Assembly (NCBI GenBank): GCA_019746355.1
Contig: JAIESC010000140.1
Span: 1-64,000 of the forward strand
DNA length: 64,000 nt
Direction: 5' to 3'
DNA from: Xanthobacteraceae bacterium
GTDB taxonomy: Bacteria; Pseudomonadota; Alphaproteobacteria; Rhizobiales; Xanthobacteraceae
The notes beneath the pieces are model-generated. The model had not been told where the DNA came from. It worked only from the letters and a program-made list of their open reading frames with translations, and made no database searches. Below, in pieces: positions 34,170 through 43,165 of this stretch. Positions within the stretch are counted from its first letter, which is position 1. Every line of letters begins with the position of its first letter. The position numbers were made by a program, and so were the translations under genes.

Positions 34170-34198
34170 GTCGCACCTCGTTCAATGGTGGCAACACA

Positions 34199-34504
34199 TC
34201 AGCAGCATTCACACTCGAATTCGTCCGGCACGGCCAGCGCGCCCATGTACCAGCGCGGCGGCAAGTCCTCGGCGGTCACGTCGGCGACCGGCTTGAACAC
34301 CTTGAAATGGTGCCGCCGGCCCGAAGACCAGAACGCAATCACGGTCTCGACCGGCGGACAGCCCGGCACGGCGCAGGCCATCTCGGCCACCAGGATCGCG
34401 GCTTCGCCCAGCGCGAAGCGCTCGCGCACCCACTCCCGCACGCGGTCCAGCGCTGCAACATGCTCTGCGCTTTTCCTGAGGCTTTTCTTGCTGAAGGCCA
34501 GCAT
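34199..34504 (-). CDS. Small conserved hypothetical protein with C-terminal Cys pair
   Basis: A 101-residue protein. Features: AALDRVREWVRERFALGEAAILVAEMACAVPGCPPVETVIAFWSSGRRHHFKVFKPVADVTAEDLPPRWYMGALAVPDEFECECC. I recall similar short proteins in Hyphomicrobiales but no named domain. Four of its cysteines (CAVPGC and CECC) and HH could bind a metal. It precedes the Bug gene on the same strand and is divergent from the alcohol dehydrogenase at 34558 across only 53 bp. Confidence 0.65.
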   Translation of the reverse strand: MLAFSKKSLRKSAEHVAALDRVREWVRERFALGEAAILVAEMACAVPGCPPVETVIAFWSSGRRHHFKVFKPVADVTAEDLPPRWYMGALAVPDEFECECC

Positions 34505-34557
34505 TGCGCGCCTTAGAATGGCTCGTTACGACAGGCGGTCATTATCGGAGAAATGCA

Positions 34558-35667
34558 GTGGCAGAAAAAGTGCTGGCGGCCGTCAGAACCGCCCCGGGCA
34601 AGACCGAGATCCGCGAATATCCGATGCCGGATGTCCCGGCCGACGCCGCGCTGATGAAGATGGAGGTCGGCGGCATCTGCGGCACCGACGTCAAGCTCTA
34701 CAAGCACCCGCCGAACAACAAGCCCACCATCATGGGCCACGAGAACATTGGATATATCGCGAAAGCAGGCCGCGAGTTCACCCAGCGCAAGGGTTTCAAG
34801 GAAGGCGATCTGGTGTTCGTCGAGCACTATGTCTCATGCGGCAAGTGCGAATGGTGCCACGCCGGCCAGTATCGCCACTGCGAGAACACCAACTGGCGCA
34901 CCAATCCCGACGCGATCCGTTACGGCTACACCTCGGACGAAAAGCCGCCGCACCTGTGGGGCGGCTTCGCGCAATACATGTACCTGCCCTGGAACGCGGT
35001 GATTCACCACGTGCCCAAGGGCGTGACGCCCGAGCTCGCCGGCCTCGTCACGCCAATGGCGAACGGCGTCGAGTGGTCGCTGTTCGATGGTCAGGTCGGC
35101 TACAACTCCACGGTTCTCATCCAGGGGCCCGGCCAGCAGGGCCTGTCGCAGACCGTGATCTGCAAGCAGGCCGGCGCGGCGCTGATCATCGTCACCGGCA
35201 CCGCGAAGGACAAGGCGCGGTTGGAGGTCGCCAAGAAGCTCGGCGCGGACCACGTGATCGATGTGAGCAAGGAGGATCCGCTCGCGCGCATCATGGAGAT
35301 CACCGGCGGCAAGGGCGTCGATGTCGCGCTCGACTGCACCGCGGGCGCAGGCACGATCCCGATCCTGCTTGGTATCGAGGCGCTCAAGCGCAAGGCCGGC
35401 ATCATCGTCGCGCAGGGCGAATTACGCGAATTCCCGAACTTCCCGCTGGAGAAGTTCACGGTGAAGTTCATCACCATGAAGAGCGCGCGCGGCCACAGCT
35501 ATCGCGCCTGCGAGCTGGCGCTGGAGCAGATCGCCTCGAAGCGCTTCCCGCTGGAGCTCGTCACCACGCACCGCTTCGGCCTGAACGAGGTCGACAGGGC
35601 GATCAAGGCGGTGGGCGGCGAAGGCGTGCCGGACGTGATCCACGCCTCGCTGATGCCGTGGCTGTAG
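34558..35667 (+). CDS. Zinc-dependent alcohol dehydrogenase (MDR family)
   Basis: A 369-residue medium-chain dehydrogenase starting at GTG (CGGAG seven bases upstream; a longer frame from 34504 overlaps the divergent gene's start). Catalytic-zinc residues lie in GGICGTDVKLYKHPP and MGHENIGYI, structural-zinc cysteines in CGKCEWCHAGQYRHC, and the coenzyme site in TVLIQGPGQQGLSQTVICKQAGA. A WGGFAQYMYLP motif is typical of the threonine/sorbitol dehydrogenase branch. Substrate is unknown. Confidence 0.88.
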   Translation: MAEKVLAAVRTAPGKTEIREYPMPDVPADAALMKMEVGGICGTDVKLYKHPPNNKPTIMGHENIGYIAKAGREFTQRKGFKEGDLVFVEHYVSCGKCEWCHAGQYRHCENTNWRTNPDAIRYGYTSDEKPPHLWGGFAQYMYLPWNAVIHHVPKGVTPELAGLVTPMANGVEWSLFDGQVGYNSTVLIQGPGQQGLSQTVICKQAGAALIIVTGTAKDKARLEVAKKLGADHVIDVSKEDPLARIMEITGGKGVDVALDCTAGAGTIPILLGIEALKRKAGIIVAQGELREFPNFPLEKFTVKFITMKSARGHSYRACELALEQIASKRFPLELVTTHRFGLNEVDRAIKAVGGEGVPDVIHASLMPWL

Positions 35668-35713
35668 CGGTCAGCGAGCCGGCCTCGTTTTAAGCATGGC
35701 AACGCGCGGACCC

Positions 35714-35741
35714 TTGTGAGGCCGCACCAACACTATATAGT
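35714..35741 (+). promoter_or_regulatory. Candidate sigma-70 promoter for the tandem TPR genes
   Basis: TTGTGA (35714-35719) and TATAGT (35736-35741) are separated by 16 bp, close to the TTGACA/TATAAT consensus, and lie about 85 bp before the GTG at 35825. Confidence 0.45.
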
Positions 35742-35824
35742 TGCACGAATATCCTATCGATTGCACAGGTTGTGTTCCGGCTTTTCGTGAAGCACAGCGC
35801 AATCGTCGCCAAGGAGTTCGCGCT

Positions 35825-36814
35825 GTGCTGCTTGCAAATGTCGTCCGCGTGCCGATCGACCTGAGAAGACCGCTGGTCTTCATCTCGGCGCTGCTGGGCC
35901 TGGCCTGCGTGATCGTCGCGACTGCGTCGCCAGCCTACGCGATACGGCTAAGGTTGCCGCAGGACCGCATCGTCAAGCTTCAGGACACCAACATCAAAGG
36001 GCCAAACGGCGAAGAGCTGTTCCTCGGTTACAACAGGGCCAGAAGCGAATACGTGCTCGGCATCAAGGACAACAGCACGTCCTATTATGAGCTTGATGAA
36101 GCCCAAATCAAAGCGTTTCAAGCGCGCGGACTCCTGCCTTCCCCGCTGCCGCCCTATGTGGCGCCACCAACCAGCGACACGACCATCTATGGGATCGCGG
36201 GCTTCCTCATCCTTTGCGCGCTTGGCTGGGCGTGGAAGCTTTACACAAGGTGGCACCGCAAACGCGCCCTGCCGCATCTCGACGACGCCATCGCCCGGCA
36301 TCGTGCCGGCAATGTCGACGACGCGATCGCAAGCTATACGCGAGCGATCGAGATCGACCGCAAGCTCGCGCCCGCCTACAGCCTCCGCGGCAATGCGTTC
36401 GAAGCCAAGGCCGAGAACGGCAAGGCCATCGCCGATTACACCAAGGCCGTGAAAGTCGCGCCGAAACTGCTGAAGCCGCTGATTGACCGCGGCTCGCTGT
36501 TGGAGCGGACGGGCCAGTACGACCTCGCCATCGCCGACTTCACGCGCCTGATCAAGCTCACCAGGAAGGATAGCGACGGTTATGCCCAGCGCGGCCGGGT
36601 CTACCTGCGCAAAGGCGAGTACGATCGGGCAATCAAGGACTTCAACACGGCCATCAAAATCACGCCCGCGTTCGTCGATGCCTATCGCTATCGCGGTTTT
36701 GCCTACTCCAAGAAAGGCCAGGACGACCTCGCACGCGCGGATCTGGCGAAGGCCGACGCGATTGAAGGCAAACAGCCGGCGCCAGGCGCGGCGGGTATAA
36801 CGCCCGCTGCCTGA
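35825..36814 (+). CDS. TPR membrane protein, first of a tandem pair
   Basis: A 329-residue protein starting at GTG 35825, with AAGGAG eight bases before; the frame opens earlier at 35741 but without those signals. The order is: signal peptide/anchor (LVFISALLGLACVIVATASPAYA), an external domain with RLPQDRIVKLQDTNIKGPNGEELFLGYN and a YVLGIKDNSTSYYELDEAQIKAFQARGLLPSPLPPY segment, a membrane helix (GIAGFLILCALGWAWKLY), then about four to five TPR units. It is a duplicate of the next gene. Confidence 0.72.
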   Translation: MLLANVVRVPIDLRRPLVFISALLGLACVIVATASPAYAIRLRLPQDRIVKLQDTNIKGPNGEELFLGYNRARSEYVLGIKDNSTSYYELDEAQIKAFQARGLLPSPLPPYVAPPTSDTTIYGIAGFLILCALGWAWKLYTRWHRKRALPHLDDAIARHRAGNVDDAIASYTRAIEIDRKLAPAYSLRGNAFEAKAENGKAIADYTKAVKVAPKLLKPLIDRGSLLERTGQYDLAIADFTRLIKLTRKDSDGYAQRGRVYLRKGEYDRAIKDFNTAIKITPAFVDAYRYRGFAYSKKGQDDLARADLAKADAIEGKQPAPGAAGITPAA

Positions 36815-36835
36815 TCGGGCTGAGGAGCTTGTGCT

Positions 36836-37840
36836 GTGATGCTGACCGCCGCGGGCACCCGATCGCCATCCCGTTTCAGGACTCTTCTTCTCCTTGTCTT
36901 GGCATGTCTGGCCTGTGCTCTCTTGCTGACCGCATCGCCGGCGCAGGCCGCGAAAATAAGCTTCGGGACGCAGGAACGCATCGTCAAGATTCAGGACACC
37001 GGCATCAAGGGGCCGCAAGGTGAGGAGCTCTTCCTCGCACATAAGGTTTCGCACCACTCGTTCGCGCTTCCCTACATGGTCACGGACGACGGCTATGTCC
37101 TCGGCGTGAAAGGCAACAGCTCCTCGTATTACAGGCTCGACGACACGCAGATCAAAGACCTGCAGGCGCGCGGTCTGTTGCCGTCGCCGCTGCCGCCCTA
37201 TGAGCTCTCGGCGCTCGACCAATTGGCAGGTTATCTTCTTTGGGGCGTGCTCGCGCTTTTCGCCATCGGCGGCGTGTTGGCTCTATTCTCGAAGACACGG
37301 CGGACCCGCGCGCTTCCGCAGCTGAACTACGCCGTCGAGCGCCATCGTGCCGGCGAGATCGACCTCGCCATTGAAAACTACACACTGGCGATCCAGATCG
37401 ATCGCAAGCTCGCGCCCGCTTTCTACCATCGCGGCAATGCCTACGAGGCCAAGGGCGAGGACGGCAAGGCGGTCACCGACTACACTATGGCCATGACCTT
37501 TGAACCGAAATGGCTGAGGCCGGTGGTGGACCGCGGCACGCTGATGGAACGGAAGGGGCAGTTCGACCTCGCCATCGCGGACTTCACGCGTGCGATCAAG
37601 ATCGCCACCAAGGATCCGGCCGGCTATGCGCTACGCGGCCGTGTCTATGTGCGCAAAGGCGAGTTTGATCGGGCCATCGCCGACTTCACCAAGGCCATCA
37701 AGATGGCGCCGGACTTTGCGGAGGTCTACCGCTTTCGTAGCTTTGCCTATGCCAAGAAGGGCCAAAACGACCTCGCGCGTGCGGACGAGGCCAAGGCGAA
37801 TTCGATCCTGGGCGAGCCGGCGCCGCCGGTGCCGGCTTGA
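36836..37840 (+). CDS. TPR membrane protein, second of a tandem pair
   Basis: A 334-residue paralogue of the preceding protein in the same order: signal peptide (LLLVLACLACALLLTASPAQA), RIVKIQDTGIKGPQGEELFLAHKV, VLGVKGNSSSYYRLDDTQIKDLQARGLLPSPLPPYEL, one membrane helix (LLWGVLALFAIGGVLALF) and four to five TPR units. GAGGAG at 36822-36827 supports GTG 36836 or ATG 36839. The conserved external part suggests a defined ligand or partner; function is unknown. The two genes are 21 bp apart and clearly an operon. Confidence 0.75.
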   Translation: MMLTAAGTRSPSRFRTLLLLVLACLACALLLTASPAQAAKISFGTQERIVKIQDTGIKGPQGEELFLAHKVSHHSFALPYMVTDDGYVLGVKGNSSSYYRLDDTQIKDLQARGLLPSPLPPYELSALDQLAGYLLWGVLALFAIGGVLALFSKTRRTRALPQLNYAVERHRAGEIDLAIENYTLAIQIDRKLAPAFYHRGNAYEAKGEDGKAVTDYTMAMTFEPKWLRPVVDRGTLMERKGQFDLAIADFTRAIKIATKDPAGYALRGRVYVRKGEFDRAIADFTKAIKMAPDFAEVYRFRSFAYAKKGQNDLARADEAKANSILGEPAPPVPA

Positions 37841-37881
37841 CGCGCACCGCATAATGTCGCCACTGGCGATGTGAGCGCAGC

Positions 37882-38844
37882 ATGAGCGGCAAGATCAAAA
37901 TCGCGATCCCCGTCGGCGATCCGGCCGGCATCGGCCCGGAGATCAGCCTGAAGGCCGTGCTTGATCCTGCCGTGCGTGCGGCTTGCGATCCGGTGATCGT
38001 GTGCGATCCAGCGCTGCTGGAGCGCCATGCCAAGGCCTGCGGGCTCAAAGCTGACGTCGATGTGCTGCCCTGTCTGCAGCCCGAAACCGCCTCGCTTGGC
38101 TTCGGCGTCACGTCGCCGGTCGCCGGCCGCGCGTCGATTGCGTTCTGTGCGGCGGCGGTACAAGCCGCGATGAATCGCGAGGTCGATGCGGTGGTGGCGG
38201 CGCCGCAGAACGAAACCGCCATTGCGCAGGCCGGCATCAAGTTCGACGGTCATCCGTCGTTCGTCGCGCGCCAGACCGGCACCGACGAAAGCGGCGTCTA
38301 CATGATGCTGTGCTTCGGCAATACGCGCATTGCCCATTGCACCCTGCACCGCAGCGTCCGCGACTCGATTGCGCTCGTCACAATAGAGAACGTGGCGCGC
38401 ACGATTCGTGCTGTGGCTGTCGCGCTCAAACGTATAGGCATCGCCACGCCGAAGATCGCCGTCAGCGGCCTCAACCCGCATGCCGGCGAAGGCGGACTGT
38501 TCGGCCGGGAGGAGATCGAGATCATCCGGCCTGCCATGGATCAGGTTGCCGCGGAGGGCATCTCGGTCAGCGGCCCCTACGGGGCCGACACCATGTTCCA
38601 TATTTCCGGCTTCGATGCCTTCGTCGTGATGCTGCACGACCAGGGCCACATCGCCACCAAGCTTATGGCGCAGAACGCGGCCGCAGCGCTCACCATCGGC
38701 ACGCCGATCCTGTTCGCGTCGGTTGCGCATGGCACCGGCCATGACATCGCCGGCAGGGGCATCGCCAATCCGGCGGCGATGATCGAGGCGGTGCTGATGA
38801 TGGCGAAGGCCAAGAAAGTCGCAGCGCGAACCTCTGCGGCCTAG
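37882..38844 (+). CDS. PdxA-family 4-hydroxythreonine-4-phosphate dehydrogenase-like protein
   Basis: A 320-residue NAD-dependent metal-ion dehydrogenase. Landmarks are IPVGDPAGIGPEISLKA at the N-terminus, IAVSGLNPHAGEGGLFGREE and AFVVMLHDQGHIATKLM, which hold the expected metal-binding histidines. The members sharing this form often take part in catabolism (for instance of four-carbon sugar acids or terephthalate) rather than vitamin B6 synthesis. The setting beside cupins, Bug receptors and a TPP enzyme favours a catabolic role; that is inferred. Confidence 0.85.
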   Translation: MSGKIKIAIPVGDPAGIGPEISLKAVLDPAVRAACDPVIVCDPALLERHAKACGLKADVDVLPCLQPETASLGFGVTSPVAGRASIAFCAAAVQAAMNREVDAVVAAPQNETAIAQAGIKFDGHPSFVARQTGTDESGVYMMLCFGNTRIAHCTLHRSVRDSIALVTIENVARTIRAVAVALKRIGIATPKIAVSGLNPHAGEGGLFGREEIEIIRPAMDQVAAEGISVSGPYGADTMFHISGFDAFVVMLHDQGHIATKLMAQNAAAALTIGTPILFASVAHGTGHDIAGRGIANPAAMIEAVLMMAKAKKVAARTSAA

Positions 38845-38845
38845 C

Positions 38846-39421
38846 TTAGCGGCCGCCGCCGCTCTTCATCAGCGCATCGAAGCTCGGCGCATTCGCAACC
38901 TGGTCGAACCAGTCGAAGCCCATCTCCTTGACGATGCGATTCGACATCACGATCAGCCGGCAGTCCTCGTGATCGCCGGCGATGTGCTGATGGTTGGTGA
39001 ACGGCGGAATGTAGATGTAGTCGCCGCGCTTCCAGGAATAGGCCTTCGGCTCCGGCGCCCACTCCCACTTGAACGCCTCGAGGCAGTCCCACTTCAGGTC
39101 CCAGTGCAGGTCGTAGCCCGAGCCCTCGACCACGAAGATCAGCTCTTCCCACATGTGGCGATGAATGCCGGACTTCTCGCCGGGCTTGAGGAACTGCATG
39201 TAGGCCTCGACGCACATCTCGCGCGTGTCGAGCTTCTCGTGCACCAGATGCTTGATCAGGCCGTCGGCGCAGTGCTCCCACGGCATGTCCTCGGCCTTCA
39301 CCACATTGGTGCGGCTTTCATAGGCCTTGCGGAACTCCTGCGAGGCCTTGGCTTCGTCGGCGCGGAAGGTGGCGGTCTTGTTGCCGGAGAGCGCGGGCCC
39401 GCGGTCGGTGAACAGGGTCAT
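38846..39421 (-). CDS. Single-domain cupin protein
   Basis: A 191-residue protein starting at the ATG ending 39421. The cupin barrel has KSGIHRHMWEELIFVVEGSGYDLHW (His-x-His-x3-Glu, full metal set) and YIPPFTNHQHIAGDHEDCRL. It ends one base from the convergent PdxA-like stop. It follows the cupin at 39436 on the same strand with a gap of 14 bp and is co-transcribed with it. Confidence 0.75.
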   Translation of the reverse strand: MTLFTDRGPALSGNKTATFRADEAKASQEFRKAYESRTNVVKAEDMPWEHCADGLIKHLVHEKLDTREMCVEAYMQFLKPGEKSGIHRHMWEELIFVVEGSGYDLHWDLKWDCLEAFKWEWAPEPKAYSWKRGDYIYIPPFTNHQHIAGDHEDCRLIVMSNRIVKEMGFDWFDQVANAPSFDALMKSGGGR

Positions 39422-39435
39422 GGCAGCGCGCTCCG

Positions 39436-40032
39436 TTAGATTTCGCTCGGCGGCTTGTAGTCCTCCGCACCCTTCGGAGGAACTTTCGACGGCCACTCGA
39501 CGATCTTCTGAAACAGCAGGTGCATGAACAGGAACAGCGGCTTGGCCTTGAACACCAAAAGGATCGCCTCTTCGTCCTTCGAGTCGTTGAAGTGCTGGTG
39601 CACGCAGGCGTTCTCGACCAGCATCACGTCGCCGGCCTTCCAGGGGATGTGCCGGCCGTCGTGCACGTCATGGCCGTGGCCCTTCAGCACGTAGAACACC
39701 GCGCTGTTCAGGTGGCCGTGCTTCTGCCCGCTCGCACCGGGCGCGTAGGCCTCGATATGCGACTCGATCGATTGCGTGATGTTGACGGCCTGCGGCGAGA
39801 TCACGCTTTTCCCGTAGTGACCGGGGCCGCCCTTCCACGGCACGTCCTTCGACGAGAACACCCGCGGCTGGTCGATCAGCTGCTTGTAGAGATGGCTGTA
39901 GGTGCCCTCGAGCGCGCGCACGAAGGTGCGCTTCTTGGCCCAGCGCTCCCAGTGCTGATTTTCCTTTTCCGCGCCTTCGGAGGTCGGCTGATTGTGACCG
40001 ACGCCGGGAGGGTTTTCGAGAATCCCAGTCAT
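39436..40032 (-). CDS. Single-domain cupin protein
   Basis: A 198-residue protein starting at MTGILENPPGVGHNQPTSEG (ATG ending 40032; AAGGA upstream). The barrel carries GQKHGHLNSAVFYVLKGHGHDVHDG and MLVENACVHQHFNDSKDEEAILLVF. The xVHQHFN segment is the same as in the bicupins at 12653 and 13978, so the four proteins are one extended family. It is divergent from the receptor at 40184. Confidence 0.75.
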   Translation of the reverse strand: MTGILENPPGVGHNQPTSEGAEKENQHWERWAKKRTFVRALEGTYSHLYKQLIDQPRVFSSKDVPWKGGPGHYGKSVISPQAVNITQSIESHIEAYAPGASGQKHGHLNSAVFYVLKGHGHDVHDGRHIPWKAGDVMLVENACVHQHFNDSKDEEAILLVFKAKPLFLFMHLLFQKIVEWPSKVPPKGAEDYKPPSEI

Positions 40033-40183
40033 CCAAGCGTTCCTTGCAAGCGTTCCTTGCGCGTTGTTCCCTGCGGCGAAATTCGCAGCACCCTTATCGC
40101 GCGTCCTTGTCAAAGCAATCAAGCGGCAGGGATAATGCGGCAAAGCAACGGCGGGCGGCGTTGTTCCGGCGGGAGGAACGGGA

Positions 40184-41206
40184 ATGTTCGAAGTGTTACG
40201 GCGATGGTCGAGCGCGATCGTGCTGCTGCTCGCGGCCTGCTCGAGCGCGCTCGCGCAAAGCCCGGCCGATTTCTACAAGGGCAAGAACGTTGACCTTTAT
40301 ATCGGCTACAGCGTCGGCGGCGCTTACGATCTCTATGCGCGCATGCTGGCGCGGCACCTGGGCAAGCACATTCCCGGCAATCCGAACGTGCTGCCGAAGA
40401 ACATGGAGGGCGCGGGCTCGCTGCGACTCGCCAACTGGCTCTACAACGTCGCGCCGAAGGACGGCTCGGCGTTCGGCATCATCGGCCGCGGCACCGGCTT
40501 CGATCCGCTCCTCGGCAACAAGGCGGCGCAGTTCGACGCCACCAAATACACCTGGATCGGCAGCGCCAACAACGAGGTGAGCGTCTGCGTCGCCTGGCAC
40601 ACCAGCCCGATCAAGAAATTCGAGGATATGCTGACGCAAGAGCTGATCGTCGGCGGCACCAGCACGTCGGCCGACACCGACCAGTTCCCGCGCATCACCA
40701 ACGGCGTGCTCGGCACCAGGATGAAGGTCGTCACCGGCTATCCCGGCGGCAACGAAGTGGGGCTCGCCATGGAGCGCGGCGAGGTGCAAGGCCGCTGCGG
40801 CTGGTCGTGGTCCAGCGTGAAGTCGACGCATCAGCGCTCGATCGAGGAGAAGAAGTTCACCATCCTGGTCCAGCTCGGCCTCGACAAGCATCCCGATCTG
40901 CCGGACGTGCCGCTGATCCTCGATTTCGCCAAGTCCGACGAGCAGCGGCAGATCCTGCGGCTGATCTTCGCGCGGCAGGCCATGGGCCGGCCGTTCGTCG
41001 GCCCACCGAACATTCCGCCGGAGCGCACCAAGGCGCTGCGCGATGCCTTCATGGCGACGATGCAGGACAAGGACTTCCTCGCCGACACCGCGAAGTCGCA
41101 GATGGAGATCACGCCGGTGCCCGGCGACCAGGTCCAGGCGCTGGTGAAGGAAATCTATGCCACGCCGCCTGATGTCGTGAAGAAAGCGGCGTCAATGCTG
41201 CGGTAG
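40184..41206 (+). CDS. TctC-like tripartite transporter receptor, divergent
   Basis: A 340-residue secreted protein (signal peptide to about residue 24, LLAACSSALAQ). It has FYKGKNVDLYIGYSVGGAYDLYARMLARHLGKHIPGNPNVLPKNMEGAGSLRLANWLYNVAPKDGSAFGIIGRG, which is a distant form of the Bug fold seen in many alphaproteobacterial receptors. The canonical PDGYT loop is replaced by KDGSAFGI. GGAGGAACGGGA precedes the ATG. The next gene is the TPP enzyme at 41243, and both may be co-transcribed. Confidence 0.78.
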   Translation: MFEVLRRWSSAIVLLLAACSSALAQSPADFYKGKNVDLYIGYSVGGAYDLYARMLARHLGKHIPGNPNVLPKNMEGAGSLRLANWLYNVAPKDGSAFGIIGRGTGFDPLLGNKAAQFDATKYTWIGSANNEVSVCVAWHTSPIKKFEDMLTQELIVGGTSTSADTDQFPRITNGVLGTRMKVVTGYPGGNEVGLAMERGEVQGRCGWSWSSVKSTHQRSIEEKKFTILVQLGLDKHPDLPDVPLILDFAKSDEQRQILRLIFARQAMGRPFVGPPNIPPERTKALRDAFMATMQDKDFLADTAKSQMEITPVPGDQVQALVKEIYATPPDVVKKAASMLR

Positions 41207-41242
41207 AGCGCACGCAACTTTTTTGGACAAACCGGGATCCCC

Positions 41243-42997
41243 ATGGACGCGAAGGTCACGAACTACACCGGCTGGCAATCCGACGTGATCGTCGACTGTA
41301 TCAAGCGCTACGGCTTCCCCTACATCACGCTCAATCCCGGCGCGAGCTTCCGCGGCCTGCACGATTCGCTGGTCAACTACGGCGACAACCAGCCGCCGAT
41401 GATGCTGTGCAATCACGAGGAGATCGCCGTGCAGATCGCGCACGGCTACGCCAAGGCGACCGGCAAGCCGATGGTGGTGATCCTGCACAATCTCGTCGGC
41501 CTGCTGCACGCCTGCATGGCGATCTACTACGCGTACCTGGACCGGGTGCCGATCTTCATCATCGGCGCGACCGGGCCGATGGACGAGAGCAAGCGCCGGC
41601 CGCACATCGACTGGACCCACACCGCATTGGTGCAGGGCAACGCGGTGCGCGACTACGTGAAATGGGACTACCAGCCAACCTCGATCGAAGGCGTGCCTGA
41701 GTCCTTCGCCCGCGCCTACTCGATCATGATGACCGAGCCGAAGGGCCCGATCTACATGTGCTACGACGCGGCCTTGCAGGAGTCTCCGAAGACCGGCGAG
41801 GTGCCGCTGCCGCCCGCCGGCGCCGTCGCCGCCCCCTCGCCGATGGCGCCCGATCCGCGCGCCATCGAGGCGATCGCCGACAAGCTCCTGAAAGCCGAGC
41901 ACCCGATGCTGCTGCCGGAATACGCCGGCCGCCGCGCCGGCGGGTTCGAGAGCATCGTCGAGCTTGCCGAGCTGACCGGCTCGGCGGTGTGGGACGTCAA
42001 CAACGCGTTGAATTTCCCGAACAAGCATCCGCTGTGCCTCAGCATGGACAAGCCGTCGCTGAAGCATACCGACCTGATCCTGGGCCTCGACGTGAAGGAC
42101 TGGGAGAAGCAGCTCACCGAACTGAACAACGCCAAGCGCATCCGCGAGCTGCAGCCGCCGCCGCATTGCGACTACGTCGAGATCGGCTTCGCCGAATTGA
42201 ACATCAGCAAGTGGGCGATGGATTACTGCCGGATGCAGCCGTGCTCGGTGCGCGCGCTCGGCGACACCACCATCGGCATCCCCGAGCTCATTCGCATCTG
42301 CAAGGAGCGGATCGCCGGCAACTCGAACCTGCAGAAGAAGATCGCCGACCGCAAGGTTGCGATCGGCAAGCGCCACGACCAGGTCTGGGCCAGGTGGCAG
42401 GAGGAGGCAAAGCAGAACTGGGACGCCTCGCCGCTCACCTTCTCCCGCCTCGCCATGGAGGTCTGGGACGTCATCAAGGACGAGGACTGGGTGCTGACCG
42501 CGAACGAGCTGAAGCACCAGGTCAGAAAACTCTGGGACTTCGACAAGCCGTACCGCCATCCCGGCGTCGAGCTCGGCACCTCGACGCAGATCGGCATCTC
42601 GCTCGGCGTCGCGCTCGCCCATCGCGACAAGAAGCGCATTGTCGTCAACATCCAGCCGGACGGCGACCTGATGTTCGACGCCGGCGCGCTGTGGATCGCC
42701 GCCAAGTATCAGATCCCGATGCTGATCGTGATGCACAACAACCGCGCCTACTACAACGACTGGGCGCACCAGATCCGCATGGCGCAACTGCGCGGCACCG
42801 ACGAGGCCAAGGCGCATATCGGCATGGACCTGTTCGGTCCAGAGCCGGACTTCGGCGCGCTGGCGCGCTCGATGGGCTGCTACGGCGAGGGCCCGATCGA
42901 CAATCCTGCCGACGTGAAACCGGCGCTACTGCGGGCGCTCGCCGAGGTGAAGAAGGGCCGCTGCGCGCTGGTGGACACGATCACGCAGCACCGCTAG
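41243..42997 (+). CDS. Thiamine pyrophosphate-dependent enzyme (acetolactate synthase-like)
   Basis: A 584-residue TPP enzyme with the three expected domains. The catalytic glutamate is in NHEEIAVQIAHGYAK near residue 59, and the TPP/Mg motif is GDLMFDAGALWIAAKYQIPMLIVMHNN. The family covers acetolactate synthase, glyoxylate carboligase and benzoylformate- or oxalyl-CoA-type decarboxylases; this one is divergent. Placing among cupin, PdxA-like and Bug genes suggests it decarboxylates or ligates a keto acid from the same degradation route. Confidence 0.82.
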   Translation: MDAKVTNYTGWQSDVIVDCIKRYGFPYITLNPGASFRGLHDSLVNYGDNQPPMMLCNHEEIAVQIAHGYAKATGKPMVVILHNLVGLLHACMAIYYAYLDRVPIFIIGATGPMDESKRRPHIDWTHTALVQGNAVRDYVKWDYQPTSIEGVPESFARAYSIMMTEPKGPIYMCYDAALQESPKTGEVPLPPAGAVAAPSPMAPDPRAIEAIADKLLKAEHPMLLPEYAGRRAGGFESIVELAELTGSAVWDVNNALNFPNKHPLCLSMDKPSLKHTDLILGLDVKDWEKQLTELNNAKRIRELQPPPHCDYVEIGFAELNISKWAMDYCRMQPCSVRALGDTTIGIPELIRICKERIAGNSNLQKKIADRKVAIGKRHDQVWARWQEEAKQNWDASPLTFSRLAMEVWDVIKDEDWVLTANELKHQVRKLWDFDKPYRHPGVELGTSTQIGISLGVALAHRDKKRIVVNIQPDGDLMFDAGALWIAAKYQIPMLIVMHNNRAYYNDWAHQIRMAQLRGTDEAKAHIGMDLFGPEPDFGALARSMGCYGEGPIDNPADVKPALLRALAEVKKGRCALVDTITQHR

Positions 42998-43165
42998 CCG
43001 CGTCGTCGCGCAGCACCACAACGCGTTGAGCTGTACCACATCGCGGGCCGCACAAAAGCGGCGCTGCGCCGCGTTGCCGCGCCAGCACGCCATTTCGAGG
43101 GATGACGGAAAGCCCGGGCGTACGATAGGCTCATGCAAAATTAAAAATATCTCAGGGAGGATTTC

